NCBI GenBank assembly: GCA_023101885.1
Contig: JALPQD010000633.1
Location: 69,712 to 133,711, forward strand
Direction of reading: 5' to 3'
Length of the DNA: 64,000 nt
DNA from: Typhlomys cinereus
Lineage: Eukaryota > Chordata > Mammalia > Rodentia > Platacanthomyidae
Shown: piece after piece, positions 22,881-52,515 of the stretch
Layout: every line of letters begins with the position of its first letter
Numbering within the stretch: position 1 is the first letter of the stretch
Notes under the pieces: model-generated
Told to the model about the DNA's origin: nothing
The model's database searches: none
What the model saw: the letters and a program-made list of their open reading frames with translations, nothing else
Program-made: the position numbers and the translations under genes

Positions 22881-24638
22881 TCACACAGCTCTGGATTCCT
22901 GGGTTGTAAGAGGTCCTTTGGAGTAATTCCGTTAAACCCGAAATTTAAGAACGTCCCGGAAAGGCTGGAGTATGTCCGGTAATGGAACTTGCTAATGACT
23001 TGGGCTGAGTTCACAAAACCCACAAGGTGGAATGAGAATACTGTGTGTTTACACAAACACAGCTTGTAACTCTGGCACTTGGATGACTGAGGCAGAAAGA
23101 AGAGTTCAAGACTAGCCTAGACAACAGTGAGCCACCATTAAAAAAAAAAAAAAAAACCAGCCTCCTTTTTTAAAACTTAAAACCTCCCTTTTAAAACTTA
23201 AATCCCCAGGCTTGCCAGGCGAGCGATTTCCCCAGCATAGAAGGGTCAGCACTCTACCCGTCAGTAGCTCACAGCCTCCTGATCTCCCCCTCAATCCTCT
23301 TGGGATTGTTTCTCCCACATAAACGTTCAGTCTCCATCAGTCTCTGAAAACTGAACCGCTTTCCCACAGCAGGTTGACTATGGAAGCCTTAAGTGTCCAC
23401 AGTAAAGCCCTTTGCCTGTGAAGAAAACCACAAATAACCCTGCTGGAGTTCAGATGCCTCCTATGCTGACTGGCGGTGTCCTACGCAGACCAGTCTGAGA
23501 AACACAAAGTAACACTCTACAGTGCTCCAGATGATAGAGAGACTGGGGGTCAGTGGGGAGGGGCCAACTTGAAGGACAAGGAAGAACCATGCAAAAGCTG
23601 GGCTGATCTGTGGTGATCACGTAGCCCCAGCGGTTTTGGAAGTGTATGTGAGACTGATACAACCAGGAAGGGCCGTGTGTATCCTCCGTCCTTCCTTACA
23701 GCAGATAGAACCACATGGAGCAGGACGGATTGCCCTTGGGTGCTGAGGCGCGAAGGGGTGAGAAGTTGGCCAAGGCAGTCTCCACCCCTCCCACAGAAGC
23801 ATGACCCTACAGATTCACTTGACACACCCCCTCCTCCGCCTCCACGATCAAGGGGATGTGCGAGCTCTCATCGCAACTGTGGCACTTAGGACTTAATAAG
23901 TCTAAGTGCTGTGTCCACTGCTGTGCCAACAGGGGCAACAGACCTATGTCCCGGGCTGTTGTGAGAAAACAAACACCCAACACATCTCACAGTGCTGCCC
24001 AGCTCCCTGTACACCACGTCTACTTACTGCCTGGCTCAGCACCTGCCTCAGACCTACCTTGCATCTGACCAGCCTATTCCTCAAGATTCTTTAAGTTTTT
24101 TCGTTGCTTTTTTTTTTCCATTTTCTCCAGAAAACTTCAAGTCAGGTCAGAAGAATCTCTTTAGCTCTCCACCCCCGAAGAACAGCACACTTGGGGTGCC
24201 AGACCCATTAGTGACCAAAGGGAGGCTCTTCTGCCACATTATGACACCGGCGGTGGGAACTTCCGGAGCTGAATACAAACCTCAGGGCCCAAGGTCCAGG
24301 GAACCCAGAAGTAGCAGCACACGCTGGAAGTTGCAAGAGGCAGAGACAGGATCCCGACCTTGCCTGGGGCACAGAAGAAGCAAAGCTGCAGATGCTTAGT
24401 CTCAGGACATACAGAAGACTCTAGACACAGGTGGTGGTAGCTGTTTATGTGTGTACAATCACAGTTGGCGAAGCATCTATTTTTTGCTCAGCTCAAGCCA
24501 GACTCAAAGAACCAACATGAGAAATGAGGTGACCATGTTCCCGAAAGACAGTAAGATCCTGAGATCTCCAGCCTGACAATGACACACCAGTAGAAGAAAA
24601 GTCCAGTCTCTCCAACAGATGAACAGAGCACCAGGAAT
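22881..24638. other. MTG1-PAOX intergenic region
   Basis: Both genes read leftward, so this is PAOX 3' flank and MTG1 upstream sequence. A diverged B1 lies at about 23055-23155, ending in A17. No further gene or clear poly(A) signal was recognised. Confidence 0.55.
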
Positions 24639-36980
<12,342 letters not shown>

Positions 36981-36989
36981 CACACATGC

Positions 36990-38030
36990 TGCTTCCACTC
37001 TTTGGCTCTGAGTAATGTTGCTATGAACATTAACATATAAGCTGATGTGAAGCCATATTCTCATTTCTCTTGGCTATGTACACAGGAGTGGATTTGCTGT
37101 TCAACCCTTTGAAGAAAATCAGGCCATTTTCCAAGGGAGCCCCATTTGGATTCAGGACTATGACTCAGTGGTGTGAAGTCCAAGTTCTCCCCTCAGCAAC
37201 CCCCCCCCCGCGCACGCACACGCACGCACGCACACACACACACACGAATGACCTTTTTTCTACACCCACCAGCAGTGAAGGATAGACTCAACTTTTCTTA
37301 TCCTCCCCCACATTTCCTGTTTTCTGTCTTTTTATCATTAAGTTAGCCTTAGCGGTATGAAGTGGGTGTTGCAGTTCACCTGCATAGTTGCTAATAAATG
37401 ATCATCAAACAGCTTAAGGGAACGAGGGGTTAATTTCCTTATGACAGTCTGGTTACAGTTCTCAGTCCAGCTTGACAGGAGAGCACACACCAACACCAGG
37501 GCCAAGGGAACTGGCCATACCATCACCACACAATGGCTAAGAGATGGACAATCCTTACTTGCCAAACCAGCATGTCTGGCCAAGTATACAGAAGGATGCC
37601 AACTCTCTCAGCCAGGTCTCCATGATTTATCCAGGGCCTAATCCCACCCACCATAGGCTGGGCCTTCCCCATCAGCTAGACAATCTCCTGCAGGTTTGCT
37701 CTGGGCTTAACTCAATTACTAATTCTCTACAAATGTGCCCAGAGCTCTAAACCCTCAACAGTCAAGTTGAGCCCTGTGCCTAACCATGACAGTGGGTTTG
37801 AGCTACAAGGCCAAGGATAATGTGCATCTTTGATATGTTTCAGTTATATATCTTTATTGAAGAAATAGCTATCAATTCTTTTCAATTGTCACTGAAACTT
37901 TTACTATTGGTTTGTAAGCATCTGCTGCAAGCTATAGGCACTTTTGCCATATATGACGTGCATGAAATCTCTCATTCTGCAGGTATCTTCCCATAACTCA
38001 ACGGTCTCCTTTGAAACAAATGTTTAATTT
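36990..38030 (+). mobile_element. Old LINE-1 fragment interrupted by a later repeat
   Basis: 36990-37385 and 37795-38030 read as successive parts of an old L1-type end: 'ATGTTGCTATGAACATTAACAT', 'AGGCCATTTTCCAAGGGAGC', 'CCCACCAGCAG', then 'GTGCATCTTTGATATG' and 'CATTCTGCAGGTATCTTCCC'. The middle (37390-37795) is a different repeat inserted into it. Confidence 0.55.
37390..37795 (-). repeat. Unclassified interspersed repeat, copy nested in L1
   Basis: Closely resembles 47885-48240: shared CACACAATGGCTAAGAGATGG, CAGCATGTCTGGCCAAGT, GACAATCTCCTGCAGGTTTG, and an end ACAGTCAAGTTGA. It looks like an LTR-type element in reverse orientation, but I cannot name the family. Confidence 0.65.
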
Positions 38031-38559
38031 AGCAAAGGTCAATTCATGCGGCATCAGTCCTTAGTTGCTTCTGCTTGTGTCTCTAAATTCAGAGGGCAGT
38101 AGCCACCTAGCCTCAGCACTAGCCCCGGATCTCTTAAAAATAAAAAAGCCTTCAGTGCTTGGGCCATTTCATTCTGGTTCTACTTCTTACAGTAGCTTGA
38201 ACCTGCACTAATACAGATGTCCCTCGTGAAGGTTTATTGGTGATCTGTTTCTGTTTATATCCACCTCAGTCTTTAAATAAAGTTTGTTGCCTTGTTTGTA
38301 ACTAAGGTCCTATCTCCTCACCCTAAAACCCTATCTCTTCACTTGCAAAATCTGGACAAGAATACAAATAACTGCCCGAAAATACCTATCTAAACATTTT
38401 TAAAGTATATTCAAAGAAAAGTAAACCAAAGCTTTGTTAAAAAGTATATTCAAAATAGAATAAACCAAACTCTTTTAAAAATTTTAGGTAAATCTTACTA
38501 TCTTTGTAAAAGCACAGCTGATCCTAACCTGGTGTTCGGAAAGTAACATGAAGAACATC

Positions 38560-39102
38560 TCGCGCTGCAAGAGCTCAGGCTGCAACGCGCCTTCCCCGCC
38601 CACAGCGGCGCGCGTGGCGCTGCTGTCAGCTCGCGGGAAAGGCTCAGCCTTGCTTCCAGCTGGCGCCCAGCTCCCCGCGCGCGCTCCGAGGGGCTCCAAA
38701 GGACTCCAAGCACGCTCCCCACGAGCCCTGCACGGGGACCGGGTCTCGCTGCACCGAAGCCCCCGCAGCGCCGGGACCACGCATCGCGCCGCCCACGAAA
38801 CGGCCCCGCCCGTGCAGCGACCCCGCCCACGCACGTCGTCCGCCCACGCAGCGACCCCACCCACGCAGCGACCCCGCCTCAGTGCAATCTCCGGTGCGCA
38901 GCCCTTGGAACGGGGCAGCCCCGCCCACGCACATCGCCCGCCCACACATCGGCTCCCCGCCGCCCACGCACGTCGTCCGCCCACGGAGCAGCCGGGAATG
39001 CTGATTCGCCCGCCACGGTCCTGCCCCTTCCGCTTCCGGTCTCCTCTAGCCACGGAGGCCTAGAGCCGAGGAGCGGGTGGGCGCGGAGAGTCGTCCGAGG
39101 CC
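38560..39102 (+). promoter_or_regulatory. ECHS1: ECHS1 CpG-island promoter with repeated GC boxes
   Basis: CpG-dense flank before the ECHS1 ATG. From about 38800 to 38995, units of the type CCCCGCCCACGCA(GCGA/CGTCGT) recur about ten times, each a GC box in reverse. An ETS-like CTTCCGCTTCCGG lies at 39028-39040. No TATA box. Confidence 0.75.
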
Positions 39103-44984
<5,882 letters not shown>

Positions 44985-45310
44985 GAGTCAGTGGCCTGGG
45001 TCTCCTGCCTGTCTGGAAAGGGAAGTGCGAGTCAATCGTCTTCAAGGGTGGTGCAGGCCACAGCTTCCCGCCACAGGTTCGTGGTGTGGCAGGTCGTCTT
45101 CCCCCAGTGTGGGGATCAAGTATGCTGTGTTCTGACTAGAGCACATTCTTCTAAATCAGAATTGGCTGAGGAGGCTTCGGGGTGTCTGATTTTTTGCCTC
45201 ACTTCAGAGGTGGGTGTTTGATTGGCCAGTCACCTCTGTGTGCTGCTTGCGATGCACAACTGAGCTGTGTCTGCGCCCCTGCCTGCTGAACGGGAGCACA
45301 GGGTTATTCG

Positions 45311-45316
45311 ATTAAA
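45311..45316 (+). terminator. ECHS1: ECHS1 poly(A) signal ATTAAA (probable)
   Basis: ATTAAA lies about 330 bases after the stop codon. No AATAAA occurs in the intervening sequence. Confidence 0.5.
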
Positions 45317-45394
45317 GCAGCTGCTTCAGATTCCTTACGGCTTATCTGACCATCTCCAGAGGGTCAATTTACTGTAGAATAGGTTTCTGTTTTT

Positions 45395-45505
45395 TTTATT
45401 TGAGGTAAGATCTTGTTACATATCCCAGGCTCACCTCAAATTTACAATCCTCTTGCCTCAGTATATATACTAAATGCTGGAATTACAGGTTTGCATCACC
45501 ACACT
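45395..45505 (-). repeat. B1 SINE, reverse
   Basis: T-rich start, GTTACATATCCCAGGCTCACC, CTCTTGCCTCAGTATATATA, ATGCTGGAATTACAGG. Diverged. Confidence 0.7.
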
Positions 45506-47880
45506 GAACTTACTTTCATTGTAAGCAATAACATTTACCTAAAGTCTTAAGTCCATATAAGGTAAGCGAGTCTCATACCACGCCCCAGAGTGAGTACCTC
45601 TGGGAACAGGCGACTTGCAGCCTCTCCCACACCTGTAGTGCACGCACGTGCGCTGCCTTAGCCGTGGACCAGTCTCCAACGTGCACCCCATGCCCACTTC
45701 TGCACAGCCAGCCACATGACCCTCACTCAACCCAGGTTTTCTTTCTACTTCTAACAAAAAGGTGCGTCTTCCTCTTTCTTCAGTAGCATCCTCAGCCTGT
45801 GACATGCACACGGCATAAGCCGTCTCATCATCTGACTGCAGCGCTGAGCATGTTCACGGTGCCGTATGGCCATTTCCGCCATCTGTAATCTCCCAAACTA
45901 AAGCTGTCACCATTAATCACAGACTTCCAACTTCCTCCCCAGTCCACAGCACCCTCCATTCTACCTCTGAGTATGACAACTCCTGAGCACTTAGTGACTG
46001 GAATTACCTCTTTCACTTAACATGACGCAGTGAGCCTGACCCACAGTTCCCATGCTGAAACCCTAACCCCTGAGGCTGGGGAGGGGACTCAGCGGGTGAA
46101 AGCACTCACCATGCAAGCCTGGAAACCTGAATTTAATCCTCAGAACCCATCTCAAAAACCAGATAGAGTCGTAAAGTCAGAAGCAAGCTGGAAAGAGAAC
46201 TGACTTCCAAAGAAGTCTCTGACCCCGTTCAGTGCACTCACACCCACACACAAGAAGTCCTTTTAAAAACAGTGGTAAGCAGGGGTCGGGACTCATCGGT
46301 GGGCGTAGGCACTTTACGAGGCTCAAGGGAGTTCATACACCCCAGGCCACAGCAACTGGTGTCACGCGCCACACAGCAGTTCTGCCAAAGCCAAGGACAC
46401 TTCGTACCCGGGACCTGTGAGCCCTGGTGAAGCCCAGGCACCCGAGCTTAGGGGTTATGTCAGGGTAACTTGGCTCCCTCCTCCGGGACCCGCAGCTTCT
46501 CACAGACATCACAGGCTTTTGCTGGTGACCAGAGCTGGTCGAGGCCAAACTGATATGCGCTAGGCGCTGATTCTGCATCATCCGATGGCGGCTTGGACTC
46601 GACTCCTTTGTGGGAATATGGCGGCTGCGTGTGTCCCTGTGGTGGTCTTACACGTTCTTATCCACGTGGTACAATGAGGGGTCAGTAAGAGGGAACACAA
46701 AATGGTGGGACTCGTTAACCCACGTAGCTGAGGTGCACACTGAGGTCTCAGGCTGTTTTCCGTCAAACAAAGACAATCGACCTTCCCACGTGCTTTCATC
46801 TCACTATGGGCTCGTCCTAATTGACAGAAATGGGTACAAGAGAGAGCTGATTGGGGCCCTGCAGAGTGCTTTTTCTGAGGTAGTGTCTTGTGCACGAAGC
46901 GCTGTGTGCTGGGGGAACCAGTGACTGACCCACCACCTGGAATAAGCAAGCAGAGTCACTGACGGCAGAGGGAATGGAGGAAATCCAGTCTGTGTGTGGG
47001 GGATGTGTGCCTCAGTCGCTTGGTTCTGAGCAGTAGAACCCCAAAGTTGGTGTGGGGGGAGGTTAGATCAGCGCATCTGTAACCCAAGCTGGCCTCAAAC
47101 TTTATATTCTCCCTAAAGAAAGGACCCCAAGAGGGTCACTAAGAGGCCACCTCCCTCCACAGTTTTTCTATATTTTACTGATTTGTGAGAGAAAAAGACA
47201 TCAGAGGCCGACTCTCAGAAGTCAGTTCTTTGCTTCCATTGCGTGGCTTCCAGGGATAGATCCCCAGTCGCCAGGTTTGTGCGCAGACTACCCAGTCAAC
47301 AGTCTCTCCAACCCTCGTCTGATCAAACTGCTGGAGGTCGAGGCCGCCACCTCCCACATGATGGCAAGTGAGTGCCACCTGGTGAATCACGGGGTCCAAG
47401 GCGCCCCAAAAGAGGTCTGTCAACCTCTGCCTGGCATAGCACCCCCAGACCTTCACTGGCTGGGCTTTGGTAAGACAGGAAGTACCCAGAGTCCTGGCTT
47501 CAGAGGATTTGAGAGAGAGTCTCACCCAGGTGGGGGTCCCCAAGCCCCAGGGGCTCCAGCCTATTTTAAGTTGATGTGTGGTCTCAGCACTTTGGGGTGT
47601 TTTGCTTTTGTCTCCACATTTTACCTCCTCTGTGGCACTAACCCCACAACAGCTTGGCCCTCAACCTTGCCCTCACCAGCCAGATGTCTTGCTCAGTCCC
47701 TCAGTGACCCGACGTCCAGGTTTGCTGGCCCCACCAGGACGCTGTCCTGCCCTCCTGAGTGCTTGCTGCGGCTCTGCCGTCCTCCCACGCCGCGACCCGA
47801 GAACTTGCCCATTAGCTACCAGGCCTCTGCGCACTGACACCGCAGAGCCCAGGGCGCAGACGCTCCTGCTGCAGTTCAAG
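45506..47880. other. ECHS1-FUOM intergenic region
   Basis: Contains a B4/B2-like SINE at about 46075-46260 (GGCTGGGGAGGGGACTCAGC head) and a partial reverse B1 near 47080. Several short open frames, the longest about 186 codons (47277-47837, +) and 123 codons (46578-46949, -), have no recognisable domains. Confidence 0.5.
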
Positions 47881-47884
47881 TGGC

Positions 47885-48240
47885 TTGAGGGAACAAAGGC
47901 TTTATTCTCTCGTACGATTTTCCAGTATAGTTCTCAGTGTAGCTTGACGAGAGAGCTCACACCAACGCCAGGGCCGAGGGAACTGGCCACACCATCACCA
48001 CACAATGGCTGAGAGAGGGACGATCCTTACTTGCCAGACCAGCATGTCTGGCCAAGTGTACAGAAGGATGCCGCCTTCCTCACCCAGCTGTCTGTATTTT
48101 ATTCCAGGACCTCGTCCCAGCCCCCATGGCTGGGCCTTCCCCACCAGCTAGACAATCTCCTGCAGGTTTGCTCTGGGCTTAACCATTAATTCTCTACAAA
48201 TGTGCCAGGAGCTCAAACCCTCAACTGTCAAGTTGACCCC
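47885..48240 (-). repeat. Unclassified interspersed repeat ending just upstream of FUOM
   Basis: Same family as 37390-37795 (CACACAATGGCTGAGAGAGG, GACAATCTCCTGCAGGTTTG, end CAACTGTCAAGTTGA). It ends less than 100 bases before the FUOM start codon, with a C9 run at the junction. Confidence 0.7.
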
Positions 48241-48337
48241 CCCCCAGCCTGACTGACACTCGCTGTGAATGCTCCCGCCTCCCTGCAGCTCGTAGGCCCC
48301 GCCCAGACATCCGGTCCCGACTCTCAGGTTGGAGGCC

Positions 48338-50272
48338 ATGGTGGCGCTCAAGGGCATTCCGGCGCTGCTGTCCCCAGAGCTGCTGTTCACATTGGCGCGG
48401 ATGGGGCACGGAGACGAGATCGGTGGGCATGTGGGCGTGGGGAGGGAAGGCCTCAAGGACTTCCGGGCAGGGGTGCGCCCACACCCATGCTCCCCTGGCC
48501 CTGGGGTGCAGGAAGTCCTCCCTCCCACTACTTCAGCTCAGAGCTGCTCTGCTGGCGTCCTGCATTCACTCCGCGGTCAGGAGGCATGTCCCGTGCCCGG
48601 TGGGGCCAGAGCAGGTCCCCGACCAGGGGACCGTGGGAGGGGCCAGCTGGTTTTCACTTACAGGTCTGAAGGTCCCTTTGTCCCAGGCTGGCTGCCCTGA
48701 GACAAGCAAGTGGCCAAAGGCCGGATCGCACTGCCAGCTTCTCCCAGGCAGCGGGGTTGCTCTCGCTTCCTGCATGTCTTTCCTGCTCCCCGGGCTCTGA
48801 AGGAGACAGCGGGGTGACCCTTTAACTGGGGTGGGAGGATAGATTGAGGCAGGGTGCGGGACAGGCCCCCATTGTTGGCTGTGCTGAAACCAAGGGTATG
48901 TGTCTTGCTACATGTGGTGTGAGAAAGACAGCCATGCTGACTAGGGTCTTTCTCATTCCACCCCCTAAAGTTCTTGCAGATGTGAATTTCCCCACCGCCT
49001 CCATTTGCCAGCATGGACCTGTGGAGATCCGGGCAGATGGTGAGCCCCTCGGGGTTGAAGGTGGCAGTCGTCCTGGTTCTTGATCTCTATCGGAACCTTC
49101 CGCCACCCCTTGTCCTTGCTGACTGCTTACTGAGACCCAAAGGTGGGGGGTGGCAAGCCATGGGAGCCAGCAGGCCTGACCCCAGCTCTGCCCCCCAGGC
49201 CTGGGGATCCCACAGCTACTGGAAGCGGTGCTGAAACTGCTGCCCCTGGACACCTATGTGGAGAGCCCGGTAAGAACCAGGGCCATGCTGCTGTGCTCTG
49301 GGCCTCAGTCCCCTCCACCCGACTCCACGTGGCTCAGTGACTCCATGGGTACCTCCCCCAGGGGAGCTCTGGAAGTGCCCAGAGCTGCGGCTGACCCTTG
49401 TCCCTGCAGGCTGTTGTCATGGAGCTGGTGCCCAGTGACAAGGAGAGGGGCCTGCATACCCCAGTGTGGAACTCTTACGAGTCCCTTCTGCTCAGAGCTG
49501 GCTGCGAGGTAAGCTGTAGCCCCAACCATGCAAAAGACCCACGGACCTTCTATCTCTTGGACACTCATCAGTGTGGTGTCATGTCCAGGCATAACATACA
49601 CCGTGCTCAGCCCCAGAACCTTCAACCTGTCCCACCCCAGGTTTCAGTACCATCTGCATGAGTTGGTCCCACTCGACCCACAGAGCTGGCTGGGGCTGCA
49701 TGGCATCTCTCTCTGATTTCCCCTGGCATCTCAGTAGGTACTTTGCCTGTTGCCAACCCAGACAGGAACATGAGAGACATCCCTTGTCCCCACTCTCCTC
49801 GGCTGGAGCCAGGCCAGGTGCTCTGGGCCCCCAGCCCTGGAAAGCTGGAGAACCACAGCTCCAACACTGCAGCCTTCTGGCTGCCCCCTGAACCGGGCAC
49901 GCTTCAGGAGCACGCCTGGGGATCTGTGGGTAAATTTTCTCCAACCATGTTGTTTTGTCTTCCAGAAAGCCCTGACGAAGATAGAGAGGTTCGAATTTTA
50001 TGATCGAGCAAAAAAGGCCTTTGCCGTTGTTGCTACTGGGTGGGTCTTGATACATCCAGGTGTCCCTAGGGATTCCCTCTACTTCTACTCTGCCCCTGTC
50101 TGCCAAGAGACTGGTCTCTGGACCTTTGTGGAACAGTAGGGATGGAAACAAGTGGTGTCTGCTCAGTCCCAAAGGGGCAAAGCCTGAGTCTATACCCTGG
50201 CCCTCCTCCAGGGAGACCGCGCTGTATGGAAACATCATCCTCAAAAAGGGGATTCTTGATCTTGGCTCCTGA
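48338..50272 (+). CDS. FUOM: Fucose mutarotase, 6 exons, complete
   Basis: RbsD/FucU-family enzyme that interconverts the alpha and beta anomers of L-fucose, feeding the fucose salvage route to GDP-fucose in the cytosol. Exons: 48338-48422, 48971-49039, 49199-49269, 49410-49508, 49966-50039, 50212-50272. They sum to 459 bases, 152 residues; human has 154, the difference lying at the C-terminus (ILDLGS). The family signature is complete: catalytic His24 in GHGDEI, Asp32 in VLADVNFP, and Tyr138 in ETALYGN. Introns are GT-AG with no frame break. The ATG is the first one after a GC-box-bearing flank (GGCCCCGCCC at about 48297) and opens MVALKGIPALLSPELL. The gene is co-oriented with ECHS1 3.4 kb upstream and convergent with PRAP1. 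Confidence 0.96.
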
Positions 50273-51660
50273 TGGATATCATTCTAAGCTGAGAAGAATC
50301 CAGAACGCCAGAGCCCAACCAGCAGGCTTCCCCTCAGCAGCACCAGACCTGAACCCCAACGGGAGAAGTACTGGGAGGCCCTGCTGGCCTCAACAGGGAT
50401 TGCCCTCCCCCACACTGTGAACATGATGCAAAAACAGTCACTGCACGTCTCTAACTTAGAGTCTCTGTTCTTACTCAGACTTGCCCCACACTGAGTTCCA
50501 GGGAGGTCACTAGCTCCCAAAAGTAGTTGCATACCCACCGTGATGAATCCTTGAGTGTGAAACCCATTGTGAAGTAAGCATTGGGCAAAGGGCTGACCCT
50601 GGCCTGAGTTACAGAGCTGGACGGCATAAGGCCTGGGCAGGTGAGTAAGGCTGGAGGCTGGAGGCTGATGCTGGGTGAGGTCCATGTCTGGGGGCTGGAG
50701 GGCAGCGCACCGAATGCTTAGGTGGGCCTGGACTTCTACATTTCCCACTGGGACTGTGGCCACAGACCATTCTTGACCAAGGGCATTATGTGAGCCCCAA
50801 GTTGGAGGACAGGTGGCAGGCTGACCTGGACACTCTGGAAGAAAGGTGCTGGTATTCAGAGATGACTACACCAGTGGCCAAGGCGGGTGGTGCCGGCCTC
50901 TGATGCAGAGCTGAAGAGACCTGGGTATGGACTGGACCCTGAGCCTGTGTTCAGTAGGATTGGCACCTGTTGCATATGTGTGAGCAGCTATGTTGAGCTC
51001 ATAAACTCAGTTGCAAGCAGGTGGATCCCAGCTTGAAACTTAGTTGCATTGGGAGGTCAGTCAGCACCAAGTACAGACAGAGAAGCAAGAAAAGATAGAG
51101 GTGGCTTTTGGGGGGTTACCTGGGAGAGCCAGAAATGGCTTTCCTACCACCTTGGACTGGGTCTCAAGCTACTGTCCCAATCTGAGAGTCTTTCCTTAGG
51201 ACCCTCTCCTAGATTTTCCATTAGCTATGTAGATGCAACAGAAAGACAGTGTAGGTGGAGAGTGAGATCTAGTGACCAGAGGCTCACTTAGATCTGGGAG
51301 GGATCACAGACCCCCGGGTTAGTTCTTCAGGACACAAGGTCGACTGAGGGCTTCTCCACCCTGGCCTCCATCTCCCTTACTCCTCAAGCCCCGTCATTGG
51401 CCTTCAGACATCTACTGACCCCATGGCCACAGCTGGCCACATGAGGGACTTTCAACAGATGTGCTGAGCTCTGGCACACACTAAAGTACACATTCTGAAA
51501 GTACGAGCCGGGATGAGCATGGAACTCAGTGGCAGTTTCTGCCTGGCATATGTGAGACCCTTGGTTCAGTGCAGCAATTCAACAAAATATATTTCAGAAA
51601 AATTGTTTTTGAAATTCCATGCATTCCAGACCAGCATGAGCTATAGAGTGAGATCCCAAC
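50273..51660. other. FUOM 3' flank
   Basis: Mostly single-copy sequence. The FUOM 3' UTR begins here, but I found no clear AATAAA close to the stop. No exon was recognised. Confidence 0.45.
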
Positions 51661-51667
51661 TAAAAAA

Positions 51668-52515
51668 ACTGGTGAGCCACTGACACATCTGGCTTCGCTT
51701 TGCGCTGGTGAGCCACTGACACATCTGGCTTCACTGCGCTGGTGAGCCACTGACACATCTGGTTGCACTTGCACTGGTGAGCCACTGACACATCTGGCTT
51801 CACTTTGCGCTGGTGAGACACTGACACATCTGGCTTCACTTTGCACTGGTGAGGCACTGACACATCTGGCTTCACTTTGCACTGGTGAGCCACTGACACA
51901 TCTGGCTTCACTTTGCGCTGGTGAGCCACTGACACATCTGGCTTCGCTTTGCGCTGGTGAGACACTGACACATCTGGTTGCACTTGCACTGGTGAGCCAC
52001 TGACCCATCTGGCTTCACTGCGCTGGTGAGCCACTGACACATCTGGCTTCACTGCGCTGGTGAGCCACTGACACATCTGGCTTCGCTTTGCACTGGTGAG
52101 CCACTGACACATCTGGCTTCACTGCGCTGGTGAGCCACTGACACATCTGGCTTCACTGCGCTGGTGAGCCACTGACACATCTGGCTTCACTGCGCTGGTG
52201 AGACACTGACACATCTGGTTGCACTTGCGCTGGTGAGACACTGACACATCTGGCTTCACTGCGCTGGTGAGACACTGACACATCTGGCTTCACTTTGCGC
52301 TGGTGAGCCACTGACACATCTGGTTGCACTTGCGCTGGTGAGACACTGACACATCTGGTTGCACTTGCGCTGGTGAGACACTGACACATCTGGCTTCACT
52401 TTGCGCTGGTGAGATACTGACACATCTGGCTTCACTTTGCACTAGTGAGCCACTGACACATCTGGTTGCACTTGCGCTGGTGAGACACTGACACATCTGG
52501 TTGCACTTGCGCTGG
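51668..52515. repeat. Minisatellite, 34-36 bp unit, about 25 copies
   Basis: Unit CTGGTGAGCCACTGACACAT then CTGGCTTCACTGCG. Two spacer types alternate (GGCTTCACTTTGCG and GGTTGCACTTGCG), and GAGACACTG replaces GAGCCACTG in some units. The variants come in blocks, which suggests higher-order duplication. The array lies between FUOM and PRAP1. Open frames across it are an effect of the repeat. Confidence 0.95.

Noticed and set aside
46578..47837. Cluster of open frames between ECHS1 and FUOM
   Set aside because: No similarity to known proteins, and no gene is expected at this position in the conserved gene order.
51668..52515. CRISPR-like array of regular 34-36 bp repeats
   Set aside because: The units are head-to-tail with no unique spacers, in a mammalian intergenic region; it is a minisatellite.
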